This document shows positions 1 through 14,249 of a stretch of 64,000 nt of DNA, one piece after another. Each line of letters starts with the position of its first letter. Position 1 is the first letter of the stretch. The notes under the pieces were generated by a model. That model did not search any database. It was not told the origin of the DNA and saw only the letters and a list, made by a program, of their open reading frames with translations. Source of the stretch: Thamnaconus septentrionalis (lineage: Eukaryota; Chordata; Actinopteri; Tetraodontiformes; Monacanthidae); contig CM020511.1 of NCBI GenBank assembly GCA_009823395.1, positions 16,152,001 to 16,216,000 of the forward strand. Direction: 5' to 3'. The position numbers and the translations under genes are program-made.

Positions 1-3000
1 CCCAAATTCATCAGGAAATTCATCACTTGAACGGCGACGGCGGCGAGGGTCAGAACGACAATTAAAGCCGTCCTTCTTCCTTTTAAGGCCCTCCTGTGTA
101 AAGAGATTGTTGTAACTGCCAAAGCAAGCGGAATGATTAATTTTGCGCACGGGCTCGAGCGCCTTCGCCGCCCCTCCCCCACCTACACCCCCTCCACCTC
201 CTCCTGGTTGCCTCCTCGGCTGCTTCGCGCTCGCTCCTCCGCCTCCTCGCCCGGCTGTCGATACCGTCGCGACTTTTTTCCCCCCGCGCCTCACCGCTCA
301 ATTAATTGGGAGTTAAATCTTTGAGATGAGCTGCGAGATAGAGATCCAACCCCAAAAAAATTATATCGGCGCCGCTCAGGTGATTGATCGTTTTAATGGA
401 ACGACTCGATAGACAGAAGAACACCTTCAGTGAGTCCTTTAACTTAGCCAATAGTCATTAATTAATTTGCCTGCGGCGGTCCCCTGCACCATTTGTGGCC
501 CATTTAACTCCTGGCGCGCACGACTCATTCTGCAATATTGAGTAATTATGCCAGGGATGACAGATATCCTCTCACCCTGGAGATTAAAATAAACAATAGA
601 GGCACCAAACACTGCCAGCCAACCTTGTTGCATTGGCGCCGTTCCTCTTCATTTTAGACAGGAACCTGAGTGCGTGCGCACGCACACACGCACACACAAA
701 TCAAACAGATCAAATACTGTTTTGTGTTTTTTATTTATTTATTTTTGAGGTCTTTCTTTATTTTTTTTAATTAGTTTCCTGCCAGCTCACACTCGGAGTC
801 TTCTTTCTCGGTTTTATGTCTTATTTTGGCAGTGCTGTGTACTGGCAAGACACCATAATCTGACGTGTTAGATTTAAATAATAATAGGATTAAAGTCCCG
901 GCACCCAGGAAATGTGGCTGCGGCGTACAAAATGGGAATCAGTTATTGAAAGAATAGAGAACAAAGAATTCTCTGGCGCCCCAGAGATTCACTGGTGAAA
1001 CCACAGTCACCCCCACAACCACCACCACCACCCCCGCCACCACCCTTCACACACCAGAGCCTAAGGGCAGCAACGCAACACAACGCAACACTGACGCTTT
1101 ATATATATATGTGCGGACTGTATGTTAGCGGCTGCTCTGGGCCAGTGTTTAATGTCCGGTGCCATCGCACCAACTCTGACATAAAACCACATTGCGGCAA
1201 CAATGCTGTGAGAGTAAAATTTTATGTGGATGCGTCTCTGTGGGAGGGGGCGGGTCATAAAGCCGCTCTCACCTCGTCGCCCTCCATCATTTTTAAAGTC
1301 TTCATGAATTCACGGTTTTCGTCACGTCGCCCGCGCGCTGGCAAAGGTCACCACTGAGAGACGGGTTAACCGAGGCGTTAACGCTTTTATTTATCAGCAT
1401 CCGCAGCGTCACCACGCCCTCGAGTCACAGATGTGTCAGGCGATTTTGCATCGCCAACCCCCGGCAATAAACAGCCACATTTCTCTCTCTGACTTCTCAT
1501 TTCAAACAAACAGACCTCTTAAATAATAAGGAAAAGATTGTAAAAGCGCCGCTTTCCGATCCAGTGAGGATGACAAGTTGTAGTGAGTGTCTGCCGTGTG
1601 TATTTGTGATGATAAGTAGCTCATATCAGTCATTTAAAAAGAAAAACACACACATTCACTTCCAAAATGCACAGTAGTGTACTTATAACCCTTATGAGCC
1701 ATTAGCCACAAGACAAATCTTGCACTTTTCAATTGTAGAATGTATGTAATCTTTTATTCTCAAACAAATCCTGGATCCAAATCCACACCAAAGTCCACAC
1801 ATTCACATTTAAAGGAATCTCCTTTTCATCTCTCTTCCAGCCATTATTACCATATGTTGACTCAAATTCCCCTCATTAGACTTTTATCCATTTGCACTAC
1901 ACAGACTATTTGCTTTTGCCCCATGTTCTCCCGAATGAGCTCTTCAAGCCACCAGCGGTGCCGTTCCTGAGCCATGTTGGAAACTTTAAACCTCTGCTCG
2001 AGCTGTTCTTGTGTTATTTTTGGCGCATAAAAAAACGCCTCTTCACTCCTCTTGGAGTGTAATTAAGACAAGATGAATGTAAAAGCTATTAACGTGCAGT
2101 TTAGTCGTGCCCAGGAAGAGTGGGCCTGCATGGAAAGGCTGGCAAGGCTGAGCAGAAAAAGGTCCCCAATGACAGAGGCAACGTTGATTTGAGGTCAGAG
2201 GCTCAGACTGTGAACAGCACTTGACAACTGCAGCGGCCCACTTGAACCCGCGCACTGTTTTTCTCAGAAGTCCCGTACGCTACAAATGTTGCCGCTTTTG
2301 AAATGAGAGCTTGGAATGTTTTCCACGGCTCCTCGTTTCTCTCTTTTTTTTGCGTCAACTGATTGCACCCACACGGGGTTAAGTGTAATGAAAAACACGC
2401 TTTAAAATGGTATTGGAGCGCTTAGCCTTTCACTGTTCCTTAGTTTAGAAAAACCACAAGGCCTTCGTCTGTGTCGGATTTTTTAGTACCCTGGTTTTCA
2501 TGAGAAACAGGGTTTACGATGCTTACATTTACACTGAGAACTACTCCCAATCCCAGTTCTTGATTACTGGATTTTATGATGTTTATTTGTTTTTTACAGC
2601 ACACACTGTGATGCTTTTTAAAAATCCGTGGGAAATGAGACCACAGTGTCTCTTTGCATTGGTTCTAAAAATCAACATCATCTTGCAGATCTGCCTCATC
2701 ACATTCACATTCATTTTGAGCAGTGAGAGAAATGATTGACAGCAGGAAACAGAAACTTCTTTATAATATCCGCCACAGACTTTAATAGCTTCTGTCGAAA
2801 TGTTGAACTTTTTATTACATTTGTGTTAATTTCTGAAATTCAGTAATTCACAGTTAAGCTGCTCTCATTGGCTCCATCATGATTGCTTGTTTATCCGTGT
2901 GCCAGAGACCAGGTAGTTGGCAGCTGCCAGAATGCAGAGGAATAAAATGTGGAATTAAACATAGCGGCAATACAAGGAGAGACGAGACGATCAAAACAGA

Positions 3001-6000
3001 AAATAACAAAACAAGGCAGACAAAAGCTTTAAATCAGCACAGAAAATACAGTTCCGGAGCTCAAACGGCGGCTATTTAAGAATCCAGAGATCTAAGAAGC
3101 ACAATCGGCCATTTTCTGCTTTGACTTCTTTTTTTTTTTTTTTTTTTTTTTTAGCTTCTTTCGCTAAAGTAGCCCATCCGTCTTTCTCCCCTAATGTTTG
3201 CTGTCTGGATTTAAAAACCGTCCATCACCTGTGATGTAAATTACAGCCATTTCGTGGGTGCGCATTTCATCCCGAGCCAGGCTCTTGTTTTTCATCAAGG
3301 ATATGCAGCAGAAGGGTTTTTTTTTTTTTCAACGCATAGGGTTTCAGACTCACACCTACGCACCCGGGGGCCGCTTGGCCGACGTGCGCAGACGGAGCTG
3401 TTTGATGCGGGTGGGGGACTGAGAAAGATGAAGAGGGTGAGAGGTGAGAGGCGACGAGAGCGCTGGCTCAGGCTGCGACTCAGATAGGAATCAATGACAT
3501 CATGACAGAGTCGCACTAAAGGGCCCTGCAGTCTCTGCGTTTCTCCGTCTGCTCGCCTATCAGAGCACACAGCGTCGCCTCGGGCGCTCCAAATAACCCT
3601 CCCTCATCCTTCTTCTTTTCCTTCTTCTACTTCTTCTCCCGGCTGAGCTTCACACGCGTTCCCTCCGTCGGGAACTCCTCGTTTCTCAGTTCACCAAACG
3701 GAGGAAATGTTCTCTTGAAAACGGCAACGGTGAAGTTTAGCACGAGTCACAACTCGGACCCGCCGCTCACTCGGGTTTCTGTTTTTTACAGTTCCTCCGA
3801 AGAAGCGTCGCAGGAGTTTCTCTGTAGTTTGTGATTGTGCCGGTGAAAATACAGGTTACAAAAAGGATCTTTTCAAAACATGCAGCTAACAGCTTGAACA
3901 AGCCAGCCAGACAGCTAGTTGTTTCCCTCAAGTGAGAGGCCTGTGAATGCATGAAAATCAGGCGTCCACTTCACTTGCGAAGCTGAAATGCATGATGGAA
4001 ATAGCAGCACAGAAGCAGGTGGGAAATCTGTAGCAGTCCCACTGTTTTGTCTCGAGTATTAGAGCTTCACTGTTGCACAGTGATTAACTTTACCATTTAA
4101 ATCCAGAGTTTCAAATCAGGAATTTCAGACCTTTTCACTGATCATGTCTGATGAAGAGCCATTTCCCAAAATGTCACATGATGATAATCATCATTAAATC
4201 AATGGAGGAGCTACTTTCAGTGTGCAGACCTTGTTCTGTTCCTTTTGCCAAATCACAATCATGGGAAACATGGCCAGTCAAAGCTGACCAGGAAGTTCTA
4301 TTGTCTCCAAATACTCTGGACACTGTTGCAATCATTTTTTTGATTGGCGCGGTGCATATTTTTCTGACATCGGCACAAGTCCAAGCACAACTGACATATA
4401 CATTGTGATGATTTACAGGCTCTATTTCCTGCTTTACATCCAGTCCGAGATATTTTTTAGTTCTTTTTTTTTGTTTGTTTGTTTTGCCAATCTAAAAACA
4501 AACAAACCTGCAGACTTTGATGCTTTATGTCTCATGAGATGAAATGGAGATGGAAAATGTAGACATAATGGGATTTGAAAACTTAGGCTTATTTAAATGC
4601 CAGTAAAAATTATACTTGGAGTCTGCAGGGATGTTATGTGATCATCAAAATGTTGTAAAATAATGTTATTTAATTATCTACTAATTATACCGCAGTTAGT
4701 TCCAACCAGCCCTACAAGTGCAAAAACATTAATTATATACAGATTAATCACACTGCTGCTGCTGTGGCTAAGCTCCCTCAGATAATGAAAGGTGTTTGTG
4801 GAACTGTTCCATAAAACCACGTCGCAGCACGACTCTGACGTGGTCTAAGGTGTCACAGCGCCACTAATACTCTGCTGATACAACAGCGCTCCTTTTCTTC
4901 CTTAATCTGTGTCTAGTATGATCCAGTTTTTACTTTACAAATGTCTTCTAACTACAGCATGTGTCTCTAATTGTTCTGCCATCTCACTTTGTTTTCCATC
5001 TTCAAATATTTGGAGGGGAGAGCAAAACACCAGGAAGCTTTTGCAGGAGGTCACAAACAGCAGGCTAAACATGCTGTATTTTTGGGAGGATTTTTTTGTT
5101 TGTTTTTGCTTTTGGTAATTAATTGTGCAATTCTGGAATACAGGATCAAATAAAAGTTAAACAAGGACTTTAAAATGGGACAGTATGGGACCTTTCAGTG
5201 TGAAACGCGTAACAATCGCTGTATGAATTTTAATTTCGACTGCACTGCGCAGCGAGCGCACGTCGTCCCGCACTCTGCTCAGCTGTGTACCTCCGCAGTC
5301 AGAATGCCCTGTGATTGCTGACGGCTGATTCAATATGCATGGCTTTCATCCAGTTATTGCCATAATTTTAATTTGATTCCGCTTTCAGAGTGCAGAATGA
5401 AAGGCTGCGATAGAATCAGAGTGTCAGTGATTCAGCTCATGAATACCGTTAAACAACCGCTGTTAAATCAAGAATTGTACCCAAGCACAGCGTAAAACAA
5501 AAGCTGGCCGACTACAAAAGACATCAAGTGCCAGAGCCGATTGTCCCGGGTCGCGTTACCGTAATAGCCCCTAATTTATCGTTGGCTGACTCACGGCGAA
5601 ACTAAAGCCGTCTTTGAATTAGAAAACCGTTTTTCATGCTCCCTCGTCTTATATAAACTTTAAAACGTCTGCTTTTGAAATTTAAAAATAAATCCTTACA
5701 GAACTTCAGATGTAATCACGCCTAATTCAGACCCGTCTTACTTTTCCCTGTTTATCAGCCTATCGAGTTAAAGTTGGACCAGGCTGAACTTTCCTGTGGT
5801 GGGTCACACTCATGCAACTAATCCGCACTAATCTGTAATCAGGTCTTTCTTCTTTTCTTTGCTCCCAAAAAAAGAAGACTTTTCCCTTTTTTTTTTGAGT
5901 AATCACAATTACAGTCCATTGCCTGGGGTCAAGCTGTGTGGAGCTATTTGGCGTATTAAGCGTGCTTGTCCTTTGAACCGCGCTCACCATGCTTTGATGA

Positions 6001-6606
6001 TTAGCTCCTGGCACATGTTTCCAAGTCAGGCCGGCGATTTGTGCATTTGTGGCGCTCGAGGAGATTGTGCGATAACCGCTGTTGTTTAGATCTTCAGGCC
6101 ACGAATGAATGAGACAAACAAGAGCCAAGTGGCTTTTGTCTTTACATGTTAGCAGACTGCTTCTTCCTTACATTATATATTAGGGATGCACCGATAACAG
6201 TATCAGGTATCGGTATCTACTCGCACTCGTACTCGTACTTGTAAAATATGTGCCGATACCACAACACTGACACCTGTTGTACGTGTGTGTATATGACGAT
6301 TTTGCTAGTGTTGTTTGTACTGCAGTAAAACTTGAGACAGTCGCCCATGTTGTAGAAAAACATGCTGAGTAATGTTGTACAAATAACAGAACATCTGTGA
6401 AAAACTAAATAAAAATCTAAGTAATTATATAATGTGTAATCACCTTATTAAATACTCAGTTTCGTTATTACTCTACTCATTCTGTACATATACACATATA
6501 TATATATATATATATACATATAAAGGACCATTTTTTCTTTCCTGCCATTAAGTGGAAGCTTTGCTCTGTTTCCCCTTATCTCCTTCTTCGCCTGCTCCCC
6601 CCACAG
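1..6606 (+). other. rbms3 intron upstream of the first visible exon
   Basis: This 6.6 kb precedes the first recognisable rbms3 exon and ends in a pyrimidine tract and CACAG acceptor. I see no coding exon. It contains a poly-T run (3129-3152), the start of a hAT-like repeat near 6181, an (AT)n run at 6495-6516, and high-complexity stretches (about 430-640 and 5230-6110) that look unlike repeats and could be conserved non-coding elements. Confidence 0.7.
6181..6290. mobile_element. hAT-like repeat fragment
   Basis: The text TTAGGGATGCACCGATAACA followed by GTATCAGGTATCGGTATC is the characteristic end of a common fish hAT-like non-autonomous element. The matching opposite end is not evident, so this is probably a truncated copy. 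Confidence 0.5.
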
Positions 6607-6713
6607 CTCCCTCAGAGCCACTACTGTGCAAGTTCGCGGACGGAGGGCAGAAGAAGAGGCAGACCCAGGTCAAGTATCCCCAGAATGGCCGGGCATGGAC
6701 ACGGGAAGGAGAG
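6607..6713 (+). CDS. rbms3: rbms3 exon: segment just after RRM2
   Basis: 107 bases preceded by CCCCCCACAG and followed by GTGAGT. It encodes 35 residues beginning [18 protein letters not shown] and ending WTREGE. This is the most conserved linker of the RBMS family, directly after the second RRM. It starts with two bases of a split Ala codon and ends in phase 0. Confidence 0.95.
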
Positions 6714-8754
6714 GTGAGTCATAAACGTGTCATAAATCATAAAGAAGGAAAAAATAATAAAAGAACACTGGTGTCTGGCCACTGAGATGGCAACATTTCT
6801 CAAACCTGTTGGTTTTATCTTCTTCCTATTTCATCGCCGATGGTGGCCGAACATTTTGGAATATGTTGTATTTTTCGTTGTGTGGATTTTTTCATTCTGC
6901 GGTGCCTTTGTCGGATTTCCAGCTGTTAAACAGAGCAGAATAGAAGAAGTACTGAGATCCAGGCATTCTTTAGCATCGCCCTCTGTGTTCTTTGACCAAG
7001 GCTTCAAAAGCTTGACGCCCCCCTCACCCTGCCTCCCCACCCCTGCAGGGTCATTACCAGCTTCCATTTCCAAACATCGCACCGCTCGGCCACAGTTGGA
7101 GAAGCTGCCAGCGGTGTGAAATCCGCTCTATATAAAGGTCGCTGAATTTTAAAACACCACATCAGCGGCACTCTCGTACCAAAGTTCTTTTGTGTTTGCC
7201 TTTCGCCGAGACTCCCCCACTCCCGCCCCGTCGTCGTGTCTGAGAGCAGCTCGCCCGCTGCACGGCGCGCTGCTCGGAAGTCGTTAGCGTCGCTATCAAA
7301 GCGTCACACTGCAGAACAAGACGAGCGAGTAACGACGCTACTGCCTCCGCACCGAGGGCGCGTTTCCGCCGTTTCCCTGTTATCATGTTACAAGTAGGTT
7401 GGGAGAGATCAGGGCGGGGTCAGTGAAGTGCACGAGGCAAAGCGTTTTCTTTTTTATTAATACACCAATGTTCAATAGTTTGGGGTCACTGCCTCTTTCC
7501 CGCAGTGAACTCCACTCTAACTGGTTTTATGAAATAATGATCTTGAATGCACTGCGATCATTATGAGCGCACGGAAATCAGTCGAGATGTGCTGAACAAG
7601 TCTGGGAACATTTTGGTGTTTAATGGAAAACCATTTCCAATGTCTAATTAAAAGTGGTTGAAAGAATTCCAAGTGTGCAAAATTCTGTGAAGACACTAAA
7701 AGTTGGCTGTTTTAAAGAGGCTAAATATAAACCATGCTGCTTTGTTTACTCTTCTATGGTTTAGCACACACAGCTAAGTGTGATCATAATGCTAAACTTT
7801 GCTTTTAGAAATGTTAACATTTTTTTTTAGCAGTTTTTAAAGTATTCATCTTCTGTAATGATAGCTGCAATATTGCACACATGATATTCATTCTCTAAAA
7901 TCACATTCAGTCAGACATTCAATGCAACAACTGTCAAAGCCATCCCATAATGCGCTCAGCTCATCCTGACTGATTCTGTGCACTAGTAAACATTCCAGTA
8001 GATTATTTCATGAAGCTGGTCATAATGGAGTTCAATGCAGAAGTGAGTCAGTGACCCCAAACTTTTGAACGGTAGTGTATGTGCATGTACTGTATATATG
8101 AAAATATCTTGTTGTCAGCACTCTCAATTCGGCGCTGCGACTTTAGACAAATGAGCAGTTGCTTTCTCTTGGAGCCCTTCCTCTGACGTTTGGCCTCGCC
8201 GGGGAGAAAGCATTCCTTGAGAGGTTTATGCGTCTGCAGGAGCCACGTCTCCGCCGCCCAGCCAGACTAAGAGAGACATCTGACCGCCTTCGCCGCCGCC
8301 CAGGTTCTCGCTGCAGCCGCACACACTCAAACCAGCTGACCCTAATCCACCCTCCCTCAAGAAAGCCCCACCCCTCCCCACCTCCCCACCTAAATGAGTC
8401 TGACTTTCGGGTGCCACGGTATAACTGCATATTACACGCACTGTGACTCAAGCATTGTTTTTTGTTTTGTTTTTTTCCTCAAGAAAAACATGGAGACATC
8501 AGGGAGGTTGTGAGCAAACGTGCCCCCTGGCCAAAGGCTCCTCTCCTCTTTCCTGTATAAGGCACAATATTCACTCCAAGGGACATGAAAATTCCACAAA
8601 TGAGCCGCTCGGACTCCCGGAGGCTGCTTCTGTCTTCTCCCGCATGCACAGCTGCAGCGCTGCAGAAGAATACTAAGAGCAGCAGCATCAATGCAGGCTA
8701 CAGGCCTCCTCCATAATCCTCAGCTTTGTAGACGTTTTTTTTTCTTCTTCTTCT

Positions 8755-8785
<31 letters not shown>

Positions 8786-9180
8786 TCCTGTCAAAGTTGA
8801 GTTTAGCTGGTTGGTGCTGCAGTGTAGCTTGGAATGAGACAAGCTACACAAGCTATACAAGCCGAGGGAAAATTCTCCAGCCCGTGTCCAGCTTTGAAGG
8901 ACAAAGATGCAACATCAGGATTCCTCATGGAGAAGATCTCCTCAAGCCCCGACTCAGGAAGCGTCTGTTTGCAAACCCAAGTCGACAGATCAGCTGAGGG
9001 CCCGGCAGTGAATTTAAACATTTTCCCAAGAGTCCTTTCTGACGTACTCGGCACCTGCTTTCACGCTAATGTATGTAAAAGCAGTTTTTTTTCATACAAA
9101 AAACAAAACAAAAAGAATATTGATCTGGGCTTTGGAATTCTTCACTGTTGATTTTCCAGAATGTCTGGAACACCTTTTAA

Positions 9181-9226
<46 letters not shown>

Positions 9227-10725
9227 GCTCTGTATTCCCTTCAGTCCTGGATAGAAACAATGGTTGTCGGGAAAAGGGAACAGTTCATTTTCAGGTCATA
9301 CTTTTCAACTCTTTTGCAGAATGTTTTTTCATGGGGTTGGAGTGAAGAGGATTTGAGGACCAAAGGGGGAAAAAATATTAGAATCAAAGTTTTAACAAAG
9401 CTCCAGCAGTGACAAGAAGCACGAGGATCTTTTTTTGATATCCAAACTGTTGATGTGAATGTGCCAGATTAAGCGAGACAGAATAAAATGTTTTATTAAG
9501 TGAACAAGTATCATAGCAGCATGCAAACTTGACTTAATAAGACCACTAGCATGGGACTGTAGGAAGGTGCTGAGAACAATTACATAAAAAAATAAATAAA
9601 TAAAAATCCCTTCTGTTCGCCCTGAAACTGGAGGGAGCTGCTTCGTCCCTCAGCTTTGCCTCTGCAGCTTGGCAGAATCCATGCGTTGAAGCGCCCCCAC
9701 TTGGACAAGAAGTCAGCGACAATGGCAAAATGAATTTAAACAGCTGCAAGCAATACTGAGTAAATATACAATAGACCTCAAGAATGTGAGCGGCACTTAT
9801 TAAAATGAGTTTCTGGGCCGGTGTTGGAAGAGTCTTGGCCGGCTCCTTGCTGCTCCTCGCTGCTCTTCGCTGTCTCTCTCCCTGACTGACATTTGCAGTG
9901 GCAATAAGAACCAGATTTGTGTGTCTGACAGCTCAGACGGGATGATTTAAAACTCACCGAGAGGTTTCATTCCTCTCATTTCCATCCAGCTCACCTCATC
10001 GCCCTCCTCCCGTCTGCATATCCAAATAGTCACTCATTTTTTTTCCTCATGACTTTGACTCAGTTTAACTTAAGCAAACATTCAACACGCTTTGGATTTC
10101 AATCTATTTGACTCAGAAATATTCCTTTATGTGGTCAAACGTAATTTACTAAAATAAATAAATAAATAAATCAACTCACTGGTCACTTTATTAGGTACAC
10201 TTTGCTTGCACTCTGTACCTGAGGGCAATAACAACTTGTTAATTTGCCTCAAGGTTGGAGGTTTCTTTTTCTCATAGATATTCTGCAGTCCTTGGCCGCA
10301 ACCAGTGGGAATCTGAGTTCCCTTTTCCATTCTGTGGTTTCAGACCAGTCTGACCTCTGACCCCTGACCATTTCACTTCTTTCTAAACCTATGGGACAGC
10401 TGTGCCAGTGTATAAATCCCAGAACCCAGATGACACCACGTACAAAGGCCCTTAGAGGTTAAAGGGGTAATATTTGGCAATTTCGAGAAGAAACAGCGAC
10501 ATCTAGTGGTTACATTTCAGATTGCAGCGCTCACTGTCTCCCTCTCTCGAGCTTGCCGGTGAACTACTGTGGCCTGCACACACAAACCTGGATATGTTGT
10601 CTACCTTCGTCTTTGTTGGCTAATTTGAGAATGCAATCGGTTACCTTAAATACAAAACGCGCTGTCAGATGAGCTGGATTGTCCACAACTGGGAGCAAGT
10701 CCCTAACTCTATGCTAATTCTCATA

Positions 10726-10810
<85 letters not shown>

Positions 10811-10816
10811 GTATAT

Positions 10817-10910
<94 letters not shown>

Positions 10911-12164
10911 AAAAGAACCATTTTATCGAAAATAGAAAAAACAAATTAATTTTAATCACTTTGAATCACCGTCTTCAACACGTCAGCATGCCTAAATGCG
11001 TGGAGCTGCTGCCGTGTGATTGGCTGATTAGCAGTTGGTGTGCCCAAGCACTTGGAACATTTTACCTTTTAACGTGGCCCTTCTGGAACAAGTAAACCAT
11101 TAAACACCAGATTATTGTATCTGAGACGACTGTGACTGTGAATTGTAAGCACTGCACTGTTGTCAGCAGTTTCGATCACAATCATGGAGAGTAATTTCAT
11201 TACACTGACTGCCAGTTCTTCTTTTTTAAAATGGCTCGTCTGAGACTTTGCCGCGCTGCCGATTGTTGTTTATTACGTGTGTCTTTGTATTCCACTCACT
11301 TCCTAATGCAGCAGAGCTATTGACGGTGTTCCCCTTTTAACTCGCCCCTGCAAATGTGTTGAAAACCTCAATGAGGGGAGTGAGAGCAAATGATTCCAGT
11401 GGCGCGTCAAGAATTTTAACCCCGCTGTTTCTTTTCTGTCTTCTTGCAGAGCGGCATGGCTTTGACGTACGACCCCGCTGCCATGCAGAACGGGTAGGTG
11501 GAACATTTTTGCCTTTCTCTTTAATGCCGTCGGACGTAAATCAGAAGGGCGGACGTGCACAAATGGAGAGACACACTGTACCGTCAGCACCCAGATCCAC
11601 ACCACATCAGTGTTGCTGAGCAGGAGCAGCTGCGGCGAACGCAGCTGACGAGCGCTCGCACCCGGGCCGCGCTCTCACCCTCTCACCCTCGTTATCACAT
11701 TTGACTGATGCAGATGAGGCATCTACTTTGTGCACCTTTGCATCCCGGATGTCAGACATGAGGCCTCTTAATTGCGAGCGGGGAAGATTTGCAGCGTTGC
11801 AGAGTCGCTGTAAGACTTTCGTCAGCTGCGGAGTTGCGAGATCATGACTGTTTGGGGGTTAAATCGGAGGTCGGCGATGAGCATCGGGAATGCTGTTGGT
11901 GATCGATCCCGGGAGATGCGTCCCTGCTGCACTGCTGCTCTGTTCCTTTATTCTCGCTCCTCCCTCCTTTATTCTATCACTGTCTGCCACTTATCTGCTC
12001 TTGTCGTGCTGCACCCGGCACACTGTAACCTCATTCTGTAACATTTTTCTCTTGGACTGAGAGCTATTTTCTTGTTTGTTACCTTTCTTCCCCGAAGTCA
12101 TTCACTCTCCTTCCAAGCAGATGTCGTACTTTTGCGGTCATCTCTGTTGTCTTCTTGGCTGTGG

Positions 12165-12229
<65 letters not shown>

Positions 12230-14217
12230 CAAGTGCAAGTGCATGCATAAGTGGATGCTTGCACATGAGCATCTGCGCTCTAGCGATGCTTAAGCCCTCT
12301 CCAACCTCTCTTCCGAGGTCACCGCGGCTCCTTCCGGCAAAGCGCTAAATGACTGTGAAATGCTAATGCTGTTAATTAGCGAGGCGAAAAGCACGGAGGG
12401 AAGGCGATTGAATGGAAAAAAGGGGAAGGCCGGATGGGGTCAAGAGGAGGACAAGGGCAAAATCAAAGTCAGCCCGAGGAGAGGTGAAGGGTACGAATCA
12501 ATTACCGGCGCTGCGAGTCTGCCCAAGCTGGAGGACTGCTGGTTTCTGAGGGTCTGATGCCAATCTGACGTTATTGGAAACATGTGTCCCAACTGGCCAG
12601 ACTGCATGGCGGGTTCCCTACCCTCTCTTTTATCTTAGAGAGACACATCATTTCATTTCACTCTCGGCCTCTTTATTTTCCCCAACATAGACCCACCCCC
12701 ATCTGGTCAGTTTTAGTCTTTTTTTCCCATCCTTCTGCAGCTATTTTTCTACACAGATGCACATATGCAAATGTATTCAGACTATTCTGATTATTAAGAG
12801 TAGTGTTAAGACCCCCCACATTACAGACTCTCAGTCATTTGTCCAAATCTCCAGGCAAACACAAAAAAAGTGAATGTGCAGTAGGTGAAGGCTCACCTTG
12901 CCTGGCAGCTGAGTTTCAGTTCTGAAATCTAACAAACAGTCCGACAACGAGAAGTATCTATTTTATTCTACTATATTAACAGCTCCAGATAAATCCAGAG
13001 GAAGACCAGGCAGAAGCTACTGTGACAATGGCTGCTGCCAAGGAGACAAGCATGGATGCTACAACTACCTCTTTTAATTTTTGATGGCTTTTTCACTAAT
13101 AATAGTAAAAAGAACTAATAACAACACTGTAGGTATTTCTTAGCGGACAACAATGATACAATTTACTCCAGTGCAGCATAAGCAGTCGTTCTGGTTGAAG
13201 GAGTCCTATTATGGCCATTTCCAGTTTAAATAAATTCATTTTGATGAAGTGTATAACAGCTAGCCTGAAAAACAGTGACACAGCCCTGCGCTGTGGCAAC
13301 ATTGAACTGGACAGACACATTTGATTGCCTAAAAGTTTTGCCCGCCCCTTTTAATATTTCCAATGGGCTCTTTACGCAATGGAGACAAGAGATAAATCCA
13401 AATGATTGTGGAAACCTTGCGTGACAGGTGAGCTGACAGCAGCGTTTTAAAGAAAGATTTAGCACTCAGTCCTCTCCGGATGTCTCTGCCCACAATCACA
13501 TGTTTGGTGTAATGTTTAAACAGTGGAGCCGGTGTCCCTATTGACAGCAAGCTGCTCAGGAATAATAGCCCCCATCAATAACCTTGGATCTGTCCTCTAA
13601 CTAGTTTGCTCTTCCAATAGGCATCACTCTAATGAAAAATACAATAAACAAAATCAGAGCAGCATATTGAATATCGCTGGGTATGTTCACTCATTTGTAT
13701 TCATCAGTGATGGTAATACAGTTTCTGTAATGCAAGTCGTACATTAATTGTACGGTCAAAACGATGGCTCATACTTCTACATTACCCCAAAAAAATGAGA
13801 ATGAAAAAATGAGTTTTTGTTCCCGTCATGTCTCTGATAATCTTTATGATAAATGTTTTGTTTTCCCTCGCTATCCACCGTGAACTTGTAAACCTATATA
13901 TGGGGCTGAAGCATTGAATGTGTGCTTAAAATACAATGCAACAAAATATTGTCTAAACCTTAACGTGTAATTACAGAATATATTTGAAAAGTCCCATCAG
14001 CACATGGATGGTAAAAAGCAGTGGTGAACCTGCCACATTGTAAGTAAAAAATATATTGCTTGTTTTTCCAAACTGATTAGAAACATTTATATATCTTAAT
14101 GTCATGCCCACAACACTCTAACACATTATTTTGTGCTACTGCCAAGAGGGAAAAAGTAATACTTTGTCAACAAGTACATGAGCCGATGTACCTTTTGCCC
14201 GCTCAAACGCACGCGCA

Positions 14218-14249
<32 letters not shown>

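Larger units (their letters stand above)
6714..11449 (+). other. rbms3 intron (4.7 kb), repeat-rich
   Basis: No exon is recognised. It holds an inverted-terminal DNA element (7461-8079), a (TTC)n run (8742-8776), a (TGC)15 run (9182-9226), pieces of a fish Tc1-like element (10172-10390 and 10975-11060), an unrelated repeat starting near 10459 and a long (AT)n tract (10729-10910). Confidence 0.8.

Noticed and set aside
4080..4130. tRNA-like TTTCAAATCAGGA box-B resemblance
   Set aside because: No matching A box, acceptor stem or cloverleaf could be formed around it. No tRNA gene was found anywhere in the window.
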